Shown in pieces: positions 14,012-21,909 of a DNA stretch of 25,240 nucleotides. Each line of letters starts with the position of its first letter. Within the stretch, counting starts at the first letter, position 1. The translations under genes and the position numbers were made by a program. Source of the DNA: Candidatus Omnitrophota bacterium (GTDB lineage: Bacteria > Omnitrophota > Gorgyraeia > Gygaellales > Profunditerraquicolaceae); assembly GCA_017995695.1 (NCBI GenBank), contig JAGOIJ010000004.1, positions 1 through 25,240 on the forward strand, in the 5' to 3' direction. The notes under the pieces were generated by a model, which was not told where the DNA came from, did no database searches, and was given only the letters and a program-made list of their open reading frames with translations.

Positions 14012-15586
14012 ATGAATAAAGGTTATCTTAGTATTGTGCTCCATAGCCATTTGCCGTTTGTGCGTCATCCTGAGCATGAAGATTTCTTGGAAGAGGATTG
14101 GTTGTATGAAGCGATTACTGAAACGTATGTACCTTTAATCACAGCATTTGAGCGCTTAAGCCATGACAAGGTCGATTTTCGGATAACCATGTCATTGACA
14201 CCGACGTTAATCTCAATGCTTGAAGATCATTTGTTGCAGGCGCGCTACCTTAAGCATATTAATAGGCTTATTGAATTGGCCCACAAGGAAGTAGAGCGCA
14301 CGCGGTGGCAGCCAGAATTCAATAATCTTGCCCATATGTATTTGGGTAAGTTTTATGAGGCGCGCGGCGTGTTTGAGAAATATCATCGTAATATTGCTTT
14401 AGCATTCAAATCGTTTCAAGATGCAGGGAACTTAGAGATTATCACCTGCGGGGCAACGCATGGATTCTTCCCGCTTATGGAAACAACGCGCGCTTCAGTG
14501 CGCGCCCAGGTGCGCGTAGCAGTCAGCCATTATGAAAAGACCTTTGGCAGAAAACCCCGCGGTATCTGGCTTCCTGAATGCGGGTATTATCCCGGGTATG
14601 ATGAAATTCTTAAGGAAGCGGGTATTAAATATTTCTTTACCGACGCCCATGGCGTGCTGCATGGGACGCCTCGCCCAAAGTATGGCGTTTTTGCCCCGGT
14701 CTACTGTAAATCGGGCGTAGCCTGTTTTGGCAGAGACCTTGAATCATCAAAGCAGGTGTGGTCATCGATTGAGGGTTATCCTGGAGATTATCAGTACCGC
14801 GAGTTTTATCGTGATATTGGTTTTGACCTCGATTTTGATTACATCAAGCCCTATATTCATCCTGATGGCGTGCGTATTAACACTGGCATAAAATATTTTA
14901 AGATTACCGGCAGTGACGAAAAGCAGCCGTATAATCCCCACGCAGCCCGCGAGAAGGCGGCAGAACATGCGGGCAACTTTATGTTTAACCGTCAGCGGCA
15001 GGTTGAGTATCTGCATGATTTTATGGGCAGAAAACCGATGATTGTTTCGCCTTACGATGCAGAGTTGTATGGCCATTGGTGGTATGAGGGTCCTATTTGG
15101 CTTGAGCTTTTGATTCGCAAGATTGCTTTTGATCAAGATACCATCCGTTTGATTACCCCTTCGGAGTATTTAGATGAGAATCCTCGCAATCAGGTTCTCA
15201 CTCCTTCGATGTCAAGCTGGGGATGGAAGGGGTACAATGAAATGTGGCTGCAAGGGTCTAATGACTGGATCTATCGGCATTTGCACGCAGCCTCGGATCG
15301 CATGACCGAATTAGTTAAAATTTATGATGGCACCAATGGGATTGTGAAGCGCGCGTTAAATCAAGCATTACGCGAGCTGCTTCTTGCCCAAAGCTCGGAT
15401 TGGGCTTTCATTATGGGTACTGGCACGCATACCAGCTACGCGGTAAAGCGTACCAAAGACCACCTCCTGCGTTTCAATCGTTTATACGAAGACATAAAGT
15501 CAAGCGCCATTGATGAAGGATGGCTGGCCGATATCGAATCCAAGGATAATCTTTTCCCCGATATAGACTATCGAGTGCATCAATAG
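14012..15586 (+). CDS. Glycoside hydrolase family 57, probable 1,4-alpha-glucan branching enzyme (DUF1957 C-terminus)
   Basis: GH57 enzymes act on alpha-glucans with a retaining mechanism on a seven-stranded barrel. The N-terminus carries VLHSHLPFVRHP (GH57 motif 1) and the middle GATHGFFPL (motif 2). The nucleophile is E189 in WLPECGYYPG (motif 3) and the acid/base is D349 in SPYDAELYGHWW (motif 4). The C-terminal 100 residues, including SSWGWKGYNEMW and LLAQSSDWAFIMGTGTHTSYA, correspond to the DUF1957 helical region of thermophile branching enzymes. The length of 524 residues also fits that group. No signal peptide is present, so it acts in the cytoplasm, probably on storage glucan. GAGGG lies 7 bp before the ATG. 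No other glycogen gene is in the window. Confidence 0.88.
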   Translation: MNKGYLSIVLHSHLPFVRHPEHEDFLEEDWLYEAITETYVPLITAFERLSHDKVDFRITMSLTPTLISMLEDHLLQARYLKHINRLIELAHKEVERTRWQPEFNNLAHMYLGKFYEARGVFEKYHRNIALAFKSFQDAGNLEIITCGATHGFFPLMETTRASVRAQVRVAVSHYEKTFGRKPRGIWLPECGYYPGYDEILKEAGIKYFFTDAHGVLHGTPRPKYGVFAPVYCKSGVACFGRDLESSKQVWSSIEGYPGDYQYREFYRDIGFDLDFDYIKPYIHPDGVRINTGIKYFKITGSDEKQPYNPHAAREKAAEHAGNFMFNRQRQVEYLHDFMGRKPMIVSPYDAELYGHWWYEGPIWLELLIRKIAFDQDTIRLITPSEYLDENPRNQVLTPSMSSWGWKGYNEMWLQGSNDWIYRHLHAASDRMTELVKIYDGTNGIVKRALNQALRELLLAQSSDWAFIMGTGTHTSYAVKRTKDHLLRFNRLYEDIKSSAIDEGWLADIESKDNLFPDIDYRVHQ

Positions 15587-15651
15587 GAAGCACTTGGTTT
15601 CTTAGCCATTGATGAGCGCCTGATACCGATTGCTTATTGAGTGAAACTCTC

Positions 15652-16401
15652 ATGATTGAACATAAAGCGGTTCCTCAGCACGTCGCCATTATTATGGATG
15701 GTAACGGTCGTTGGGCAAAAGAGCGTAATCTGCCACGTACCGCCGGTCACCGCGAGGGCATTAAACGCGTTGAAGAGATTATCTCCGCGGCTGCAGCGTT
15801 GGGGGTAAAGGTTGTAACATTCTTTGCTTTTTCTACGGAGAATTGGACGAGACCAAAGCGCGAGATTGATATGTTGATGCGCTCTCTAAGCAGTTTTCTG
15901 GATATAAAAGTAAAAGAGTTACATAAGAACAACATTAAACTGGTTACCATCGGCCGCGATGAGCCGTTGCCTGAGTTCATTATTAAGAAATTGCGCGCAG
16001 CAGAGGAAACAACTCGTTATAATACCGCGCTTACCGTAGTCTTGGCTTTAAACTATGGCGCTCGACAGGAGATTGTGGATGCGGCGATCCGTTTCGCTAA
16101 GGCCGTGCTAAAAAAAGAAGTTTCGCCAGATGATCTGGATCCGGAACGTTTCAATCAGCTTTTGTATACGCAGGGCCTGCCAGATCCTGATCTTTTGATT
16201 CGTACGAGTGGGGAACTGCGCATTAGTAATTTTCTGCTCTGGCAGGCGTCGTATGCGGAGCTTGTGTTTTTAAAAAAATACTGGCCGGATTTTAGAAAAA
16301 AAGATTTTGAAGAAGCTATTGCAGAGTACCAGCGCCGAGACCGTAGGTTCGGAGCGGTAAGCCCGGTTCCTCGCGTTAAGGCGCGGGGTCTTGCGGAGTA
16401 A
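15652..16401 (+). CDS. uppS: Undecaprenyl diphosphate synthase (isoprenyl transferase)
   Basis: UppS elongates farnesyl diphosphate with isopentenyl units to undecaprenyl diphosphate, the lipid carrier for peptidoglycan and LPS sugars. The cis-prenyltransferase signature HVAIIMDGNGRWA is at the N-terminus with the catalytic D16. The second signature RTSGELRISNFLLWQ begins at residue 184 and is followed by YAELVF. The length of 249 residues is typical. I start at the ATG at 15652, which gives the usual short lead-in before HVAII; the alternative TTG at 15637 would add five residues without a better ribosome site. Only a weak GAGTGA precedes the start. The 65-bp gap upstream shows no clear signal. 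cdsA follows after 12 bp. Confidence 0.95.
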   Translation: MIEHKAVPQHVAIIMDGNGRWAKERNLPRTAGHREGIKRVEEIISAAAALGVKVVTFFAFSTENWTRPKREIDMLMRSLSSFLDIKVKELHKNNIKLVTIGRDEPLPEFIIKKLRAAEETTRYNTALTVVLALNYGARQEIVDAAIRFAKAVLKKEVSPDDLDPERFNQLLYTQGLPDPDLLIRTSGELRISNFLLWQASYAELVFLKKYWPDFRKKDFEEAIAEYQRRDRRFGAVSPVPRVKARGLAE

Positions 16402-16413
16402 GGGTAACGTATA

Positions 16414-17208
16414 ATGCTTGGCAAACGAATTGCGACTTCGCTCTTTCTTATAACGTTGATTATGTTTAGCTTGTTTTATCACTGGGTGTTTGCAGTGTTG
16501 GTAATTGCTTTTACCCTGGTAGGCCTGTATGAGTTTTTCACGATGCTTGAGAAAAAGGGTATCCTGCTCTATAAATATTTCGGTATTGCCGTAGGAGTAT
16601 CTATTCCGCTTTCTATTTTGTTTCGTTTTGAGCTTACCAAGGGATGGGAATTATTTTTGATTGTGATTGCGCTTCTGTTGCTTATCTTAATGCAGTTCCG
16701 CCGTAGAGAAAACTCTGGGCTCATTGTTGGAATTTCAACAACCATGTTCGGTATCTTATATGTCGCTTGGTTTCTTAGTTTTCTCATTAAGCTGCGGTAT
16801 CTGGAGAATGGCGTTGCGCTTTTTGCAACAGTGCTCTTAGTAACTAAGCTGGGGGATATGGGCGCCTATTTTGTGGGTGTGCGTTTTGGAAAAACTCCTT
16901 TGCTCGCGCGTATTAGTCCTAAGAAATCGGTGGAGGGGGCAGTAGGAGGGCTCATGTTTAGCATTCTCGGCGCTATTGCCTGCAGGCCTTTTTTTATGCT
17001 ACCCTTGTTGCACATGGCTGTGATTGGCCTGTGTCTTGGGATCCTTGGCCAGCTGGGAGATCTTTCCGAGTCACTGATGAAGCGCGATTGCCAAGTAAAA
17101 GATTCAGGAACGCTGTTCCCCGGCCTGGGCGGTATCCTCGATGCCATTGATAGTTTGCTTTTTACAGCTCCTGTATTTTATTTTTACATGAGCAATATAT
17201 TAAAATAA
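16414..17208 (+). CDS. cdsA: Phosphatidate cytidylyltransferase
   Basis: CdsA converts phosphatidic acid and CTP to CDP-diacylglycerol, the precursor of bacterial phospholipids, in the inner membrane. The 264-residue protein has several hydrophobic helices. The CDP-diglyceride synthase signature is in the C-terminal third: SPKKSVEG (168-175), then GQLGDLSESLMKRDCQVKDSG with metal-binding D216 and D225, and PGLGGILDAIDSLL. The ribosome site is poor (only AAGGG near the uppS stop), suggesting coupling to uppS. After its stop comes a 123-bp gap with an inverted repeat before dxr. Confidence 0.95.
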   Translation: MLGKRIATSLFLITLIMFSLFYHWVFAVLVIAFTLVGLYEFFTMLEKKGILLYKYFGIAVGVSIPLSILFRFELTKGWELFLIVIALLLLILMQFRRRENSGLIVGISTTMFGILYVAWFLSFLIKLRYLENGVALFATVLLVTKLGDMGAYFVGVRFGKTPLLARISPKKSVEGAVGGLMFSILGAIACRPFFMLPLLHMAVIGLCLGILGQLGDLSESLMKRDCQVKDSGTLFPGLGGILDAIDSLLFTAPVFYFYMSNILK

Positions 17209-17216
17209 CATTGTTT

Positions 17217-17319
17217 GATTACGCAGATTAGGCATTTGAATCCCTCGTAGGAATCCCTGGGTTTCAACCCTCAGGATGAATCTTCGGACTTTGGTCTGGG
17301 AGATTAAATCTGTATAATC
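17217..17319. repeat. Imperfect inverted-repeat element between cdsA and dxr
   Basis: GATTACGCAGATTA (17217-17230) is matched by an inverted copy at 17306-17319 (11 of 14 positions complementary). Between the arms are a repeated GAATCCC, a GGGTTTCAACCC hairpin, and a hairpin around GGACTTTGGTCT. The arms resemble a GATTAC-ACAGATTA type intergenic palindrome that I have seen in other bacterial genomes, but I cannot confirm a match here. It has no ORF. The right arm also contains the TATAAT listed separately. Confidence 0.5.
17291..17318 (+). promoter_or_regulatory. Possible promoter directly upstream of dxr
   Basis: A perfect TATAAT lies at 17313-17318, with a weak TTGGTC at 17291-17296, 16 bp upstream. 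Transcription from it would start near 17325, leaving a leader of only about 6 nt before the dxr ATG at 17332. No Shine-Dalgarno sequence precedes that ATG, which fits a near-leaderless mRNA. The weak -35 box and AT-rich setting leave room for chance. Confidence 0.4.
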
Positions 17320-17331
17320 ATAAGAATTTAT

Positions 17332-18501
17332 ATGAAGCGTATTGCTATTCTTGGGTCAACTGGTTCTATTGGAATAAATTGCTTAGCAGTTATTCGCGCA
17401 ATACCCAAGCAATGTAGAGTGGTTGCGTTAAGCACCAACGCTAACAGTCATGTTCTTTCTCAACAGGTGCGTGAATTTCACCCCGCGTATGTTTGCGTGC
17501 ATGATAATGCTGCGTATAAGCACATGCAGCAGCAGGTGAGAGGGACTAAGACGAAGCTTTACGCCGGCAATGATGGTCTTTGTGAGCTTTTACGTGATGC
17601 GCACGTTGATCAGGTAGTTGTCGCGATGAGCGGTTCGTCTGCGCTTTTGCCGTTACTGGTGGCTATAGAGCGAAAGTTCTGCATCGCTTTGGCGAATAAA
17701 GAAGCCTTGGTCATGGCCGGTTCATTAATTATGCGTAAGGCCAAAGAAAACCAAGTTACCATTATCCCTATTGATAGCGAACAATCGGCAATCTGGCAAT
17801 GCCTAGATCATGAAGATAAAAGAACGTTACGCAAGATTTATTTAACTGCTTCAGGTGGGCCGTTGCTTTTTAAAACCCAGCGTCAGCTGCGAGACGTTAG
17901 CGTGCGCGAAGTGCTGAAGCATCCCCGCTGGGCGATGGGTAAAAAGATTACTGTAGATTCTGCTACGCTTATGAATAAAGGCCTTGAGGTGCTTGAGGCG
18001 ATGGCGTTATTTGATGTTGCGGCATCCACAATAGAAGTGGTGGTGCATCCCGAGGCGATTATTCATTCCATGGTTGAGTTTGTTGATGGCGTTATTATGG
18101 CGCAACTGTCAGCCACTACTATGCAAATTCCTATACAGTTTGCCCTCACGTATCCGAAAAGGATGCCTTGCGTCTGCCAAGGGGTAGATTTTTTTGCGTT
18201 GGAACAGTTTCATTTTCAACGGCCCGATAACAAGCGTTTCCCTTGTCTGCGGCTTGCTTTTCAAGCAGCGAGGGATTCAGGAACTATGCCTTCAGTCATG
18301 AATGCGGCAAATGAAGTAAGCGTAGAAGGTTTCTTGCAAAGCAAGGTTTGTTTTAACCGGATACCGGGGATCATAGAAACAGTTATGGCAAGGCATCGCA
18401 ACTGTCTTCGGCCAAGCCTTAAACAAATCCTTGAGGCTGATGCGTGGGCGCGTAAGGAAGCTAATAGGGTAGTTCAGGTTTTTAAACAGAAGGAGCGTTA
18501 A
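17332..18501 (+). CDS. dxr: 1-deoxy-D-xylulose 5-phosphate reductoisomerase
   Basis: Dxr (IspC) makes 2-C-methylerythritol 4-phosphate from DXP with NADPH, the second step of the MEP isoprenoid pathway. The 389-residue protein is full length. The NADPH motif GSTGSIG is at 8-14, LANKEALV follows mid-domain, and the metal site shows D148-S149-E150 in IDSEQSAIWQ and E219 in TLMNKGLE. HPRWAMGKKITVDSATLMN and VVHPEAIIHSMVEF are also diagnostic. There is no visible ribosome binding site before the ATG. rseP starts 5 bp after the stop; a later MEP enzyme, IspG, is two genes downstream. Confidence 0.97.
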   Translation: MKRIAILGSTGSIGINCLAVIRAIPKQCRVVALSTNANSHVLSQQVREFHPAYVCVHDNAAYKHMQQQVRGTKTKLYAGNDGLCELLRDAHVDQVVVAMSGSSALLPLLVAIERKFCIALANKEALVMAGSLIMRKAKENQVTIIPIDSEQSAIWQCLDHEDKRTLRKIYLTASGGPLLFKTQRQLRDVSVREVLKHPRWAMGKKITVDSATLMNKGLEVLEAMALFDVAASTIEVVVHPEAIIHSMVEFVDGVIMAQLSATTMQIPIQFALTYPKRMPCVCQGVDFFALEQFHFQRPDNKRFPCLRLAFQAARDSGTMPSVMNAANEVSVEGFLQSKVCFNRIPGIIETVMARHRNCLRPSLKQILEADAWARKEANRVVQVFKQKER

Positions 18502-18506
18502 GAGCA

Positions 18507-19589
18507 ATGTCGTTACTTATTTTTTTGTTTGTGCTTGGCGTGCTTATTGTGGTGCATGAGTTCGGTCATTTTATCACGGCAAAAAGCTTAGGCGTAAGAG
18601 TAGAAAAGTTTTCGTTGGGTTTTGGCCCTCGGCTTTTCAAGAAAAAGATTAATGAGACGGAATATAGCATATCCGCGATCCCTTTGGGAGGCTATGTAAA
18701 GCTTGCCGGCGATAATCTTGAGGAGTATCAGGGTAAGAACTTCGAGTATTTTGCGCAAGCCCCCGGCAAGAGGTTTTGGATTATTTTTTGCGGCCCGCTA
18801 TTAAATTATTTATTAGGAGTTGTGGTTTTGTGGTTTATTTTTATTGTTGGCTATCCTGCGCTTACCACCAAGATAGGGGGTCTGGCCGATGACCTCGGGG
18901 CAAAGGCCGCAGGGGTGCAGGTGGGCGATACCATTATCGCCATAGATAATCAGAAGGTTGCCTTGTGGGAAGAACTGCAGAAGATCATCCGCTCTAAGAA
19001 TGCGCAGGATGAGGTTAATCTTTCCTTGTTGCGCAATAACCAGGAGCTGACGCTAACCGTCCCGCTTAAAAAGAAAGAAGTTGATGATATGCTCGGGCAA
19101 AAGCAGGTTTTTCCGCTCTTGGGCATTGCGCCGGATTATCAGGCTTCTGTCCAGCTTAAGCATGGTGTTGGGGAATCGTTTTTCTTGGCATGGAAAAGCA
19201 GCTGGGAGATTACCACGACGACGTATAAGGCTTTATGGCGTATCGCAAGCCGCAAGATGTCTGTGCGCGATTCAGTCACTGGCCCGCTAGGTATATTTGT
19301 GATGACCTCTCAGGCGGCGCAATTGGGTATTATCCCGCTTCTTCATCTCATTGCCATCTTGAGTTTGAGTTTGGCGATCTTTAACGTGTTGCCGATTCCT
19401 ATATTGGATGGGGGTCATATTTTGTTCTTGGCGATTGAAAAAATTCGCGGAAAGACGTTGAGTGTTAAGTTCGAACGGGCGATCAATCAGGTAGGTTTTA
19501 CCTTAATCATTACGTTGGCTTTATTTGCAACCTATAGTGACGTCTTAAGGCTTTTTGGAGACAAGATTGCTCAATGGTTCACCAAATAA
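18507..19589 (+). CDS. rseP: RIP metalloprotease RseP (site-2 protease family, M50)
   Basis: RseP cuts transmembrane segments within the inner membrane, for instance of anti-sigma factors and leftover signal peptides. The zinc motif HEFGH is at 17-21 in the first membrane helix. A second segment IPLGGYVKLAGD follows, and the third zinc ligand is D301 in PILDGGH within the C-terminal helices. One PDZ domain is visible at about 125-195 (GAKAAGVQVGDTIIAIDN). E. coli RseP (about 450 residues) has two PDZ domains; this 360-residue protein is the one-PDZ form common in other phyla. AGGAG (18491-18495) lies 11 bp before the ATG. The end overlaps ispG by 16 bp. Confidence 0.95.
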   Translation: MSLLIFLFVLGVLIVVHEFGHFITAKSLGVRVEKFSLGFGPRLFKKKINETEYSISAIPLGGYVKLAGDNLEEYQGKNFEYFAQAPGKRFWIIFCGPLLNYLLGVVVLWFIFIVGYPALTTKIGGLADDLGAKAAGVQVGDTIIAIDNQKVALWEELQKIIRSKNAQDEVNLSLLRNNQELTLTVPLKKKEVDDMLGQKQVFPLLGIAPDYQASVQLKHGVGESFFLAWKSSWEITTTTYKALWRIASRKMSVRDSVTGPLGIFVMTSQAAQLGIIPLLHLIAILSLSLAIFNVLPIPILDGGHILFLAIEKIRGKTLSVKFERAINQVGFTLIITLALFATYSDVLRLFGDKIAQWFTK

Positions 19590-20647
19590 CAAGACGCATC
19601 TCAAAAGTTGTTAAGATCGGTAACGTCAGCATCGGCGGCAACAATCCGATCGCCATACAGTCAATGGTAAAGGTGCCGACGGCTGATACCGAGGCTGTGC
19701 TTAAGCAGATTCGGGCATTACATAAGGTTGGGTGTCAGATTGTGCGCGTTGCTGTCAAGGACACTAAAGATGCTTACGCGTTGCGCGCCATTACAAAGGA
19801 TTCGCCCTTGCCCGTGGTTGCCGATATTCATTTTGACTGGCGTTTGGCGATAACGGCGATTGAATGCGGAGTGCATAAGATTCGCCTTAACCCCGGCAAT
19901 ATCGTTAAAAAAGAGCAGGTTCAAGCAATAGCACGCGCTGCCAAGCAGGCGCATATTCCCATTCGTGTTGGCGTGAACTCCGGATCCGTAGCGCGTTCAG
20001 GGCGTAAAGGCCTGCGCATGACCAATGACATGGTTGAAAGCGCAAAGGCTTATATACAGCTGTTGGAAGGATTTCGATTTAATGATATTGTTGTTTCGTT
20101 GAAAGGGTCGAATATATTTGATACGCTTGATGCGTATCGGATCATGGCCAAGCGTTGTGATTATCCTTTGCATATAGGGGTTACGGCAACCGGATCGCTT
20201 TTTGCCGGCGCCATAAAATCAAGCATCGCCTTGGGTGCGTTGTTGATGGAAGGCATAGGAGATACAATCCGGGTTTCTTTAAGCGATCAGCCGGAAGAAG
20301 AAGTGCGAGCGGCAAAAATGATACTTGAGGCCTTACACCTCGGTTCGTTCGGCCCGGAAGTTATTAGTTGCCCAACTTGCGGCCGCTGCGAAGTAGACGT
20401 CAAAAAAATCGTCAAGCAATTAGAGGGTAAGCTTTCAACTATTGACTATCGGCCATCAACTCGTTCTTGCAAGGTTGCGATCATGGGTTGCGTGGTGAAT
20501 GGTCCTGGCGAAGCAAAAGAAGCGGATATCGGCGTCGCCTTCGGAAAAAAATACGGCATGTTGTTTAAGAAAGGAAAAATGCAAAAGAAGATTCCTGCGA
20601 AAGATGCTATTGGGTGCATATTGTCTGAAATAGGGAGACGGTCATGA
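19574..20647 (+). CDS. ispG: 4-hydroxy-3-methylbut-2-enyl diphosphate synthase (flavodoxin-type)
   Basis: IspG (GcpE) reduces methylerythritol cyclodiphosphate to HMBPP, the penultimate MEP pathway step, using a 4Fe-4S cluster. The N-terminal TIM barrel begins VKIGNVSIGGNNPIAIQSM. The cluster ligands are C266 and C269 in SCPTCGRC and C306 in MGCVVNGPGEA, with the nearby glutamate of GPGE as the fourth ligand expected from known structures. The length of 357 residues is that of the short bacterial form. The start lies inside rseP and the stop overlaps the next ATG by 4 bp, so translation is coupled on both sides. Confidence 0.96.
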   Translation: MVHQITRRISKVVKIGNVSIGGNNPIAIQSMVKVPTADTEAVLKQIRALHKVGCQIVRVAVKDTKDAYALRAITKDSPLPVVADIHFDWRLAITAIECGVHKIRLNPGNIVKKEQVQAIARAAKQAHIPIRVGVNSGSVARSGRKGLRMTNDMVESAKAYIQLLEGFRFNDIVVSLKGSNIFDTLDAYRIMAKRCDYPLHIGVTATGSLFAGAIKSSIALGALLMEGIGDTIRVSLSDQPEEEVRAAKMILEALHLGSFGPEVISCPTCGRCEVDVKKIVKQLEGKLSTIDYRPSTRSCKVAIMGCVVNGPGEAKEADIGVAFGKKYGMLFKKGKMQKKIPAKDAIGCILSEIGRRS

Positions 20648-21906
20648 TACGGACGCTTAAAGATAAGATACGTAAGAAGCTTATTTCAAGCAGCGACAGT
20701 TTGTTTACTAAGGATGTGGTTAATAAGGATGATCTGCGCTATAGAATCAACCAAGCGCTCGATGAGATTCTGCATGCCGAACAGCAGTCTGTGTCTTCTG
20801 ATGAGCGAGAGCATCTTATCAGTGAATTGATTAATGAATTTATCGGTTTTGGCCCGCTTGAAAGCCTGTTGCATGACCCGGAGATTACCGAGATCATGAT
20901 TAACGGCCCGAAAAAGGTATATGTAGAGCGCCATGGAAAAAAAGAACTTTCTGCGATTACTTTTGATGATGAGCAGCAGCTGCGTTATCTGATTTATAAG
21001 ATCCTTGCGCCTACGCGCCGTAGGGTAGATGAAACATACCCCTACGTAGATGTTTCTTTGAAAGACGGATCGCGCGTTAACATTATTATCCCACCGCTAT
21101 CGTTAGATGGTTCAAGTATCACGATCAGGAAGTTTTTGAAAGAGATACATAGTGTTGAGGATCTGGTTGATCGCGGCACCCTTGATAGGCGTATGGCGGA
21201 TTTCTTGGTGGCTTGTATTAAGGCAAAGGTTAATATACTTTTTTCCGGGGCTACCGGATCAGGCAAGACGACGACGCTGGGCGTGCTTTCCGGTTATATT
21301 AATAACGATGAGCGTATCGTGACTATTGAGGATACGGCAGAGCTTCACTTAAATCAAGAGCATGTGGTGCGTCTTGAAACGCGGCCTCCCAATATCGAGG
21401 GCAAGGGAGAAGTCACTATCCGCGACCTTTTCAAAAATTCATTGCGTATGCGCCCGGGCAGGATTATCCTTGGCGAGGTTAGAGGCGCTGAGGCTTTGGA
21501 TATGCTACAGGCAATGTGCTCAGGGCACGCTGGATCACTTGCGGTATTGCATGCGAATTCCCCCCAGGAAGTTATCTATCGCTTAGAGACTATGATTTTA
21601 ACGACAGGGTTGCCTATTACCCTTGAAGCAATTCATCGTCAGATTGCTGCGGCAGTGCATCTGATCGTTCAGCAAGCGCAGGTCGTTGATGGGTCACGCA
21701 AGATTACGCATCTAACGCAAGTTTGCGGGTTGCAGAATGGGCAGGTGGCGATCGAGGATCTTTTTACCTATGAATTTGATAGCAGTTTAGTGTCACAGAA
21801 AAAAGTAGAAGGTCGATGGAAGGCAAGCGGTGCCGTGCCTGTCTTCTATCCGTTATTCCAAAAGATGGGCATTGCCCTTTCGCAGGATATATTTAAAAAG
21901 GATTAA
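20644..21906 (+). CDS. cpaF: CpaF/TadA-type pilus assembly (type II/IV secretion) ATPase
   Basis: CpaF-type proteins are hexameric cytoplasmic ATPases that power Tad (Flp) pilus assembly or related secretion. Residues 40-150 form the N-terminal domain (GFGPLESLLHDPEITEIMING is typical). The ATPase core shows Walker A GATGSGKTT (202-210), an Asp box in TIEDTAELHL, Walker B in RIILGEVRGAEAL, and the His box GHAGSLAVLHAN. The 420-residue length is usual for the family. No other tad genes (pilin, tadB, tadC, rcpA) are near. It is tightly embedded, overlapping ispG by 4 bp and ending 3 bp before proS, so it is expressed with isoprenoid and translation genes. All motifs look active. Confidence 0.92.
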   Translation: MIRTLKDKIRKKLISSSDSLFTKDVVNKDDLRYRINQALDEILHAEQQSVSSDEREHLISELINEFIGFGPLESLLHDPEITEIMINGPKKVYVERHGKKELSAITFDDEQQLRYLIYKILAPTRRRVDETYPYVDVSLKDGSRVNIIIPPLSLDGSSITIRKFLKEIHSVEDLVDRGTLDRRMADFLVACIKAKVNILFSGATGSGKTTTLGVLSGYINNDERIVTIEDTAELHLNQEHVVRLETRPPNIEGKGEVTIRDLFKNSLRMRPGRIILGEVRGAEALDMLQAMCSGHAGSLAVLHANSPQEVIYRLETMILTTGLPITLEAIHRQIAAAVHLIVQQAQVVDGSRKITHLTQVCGLQNGQVAIEDLFTYEFDSSLVSQKKVEGRWKASGAVPVFYPLFQKMGIALSQDIFKKD

Positions 21907-21909
21907 TCT

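Noticed and set aside
15637..15651. TTG start for uppS
   Set aside because: No ribosome site precedes it and the ATG at 15652 already gives the normal lead-in to HVAIIMDGNGR.
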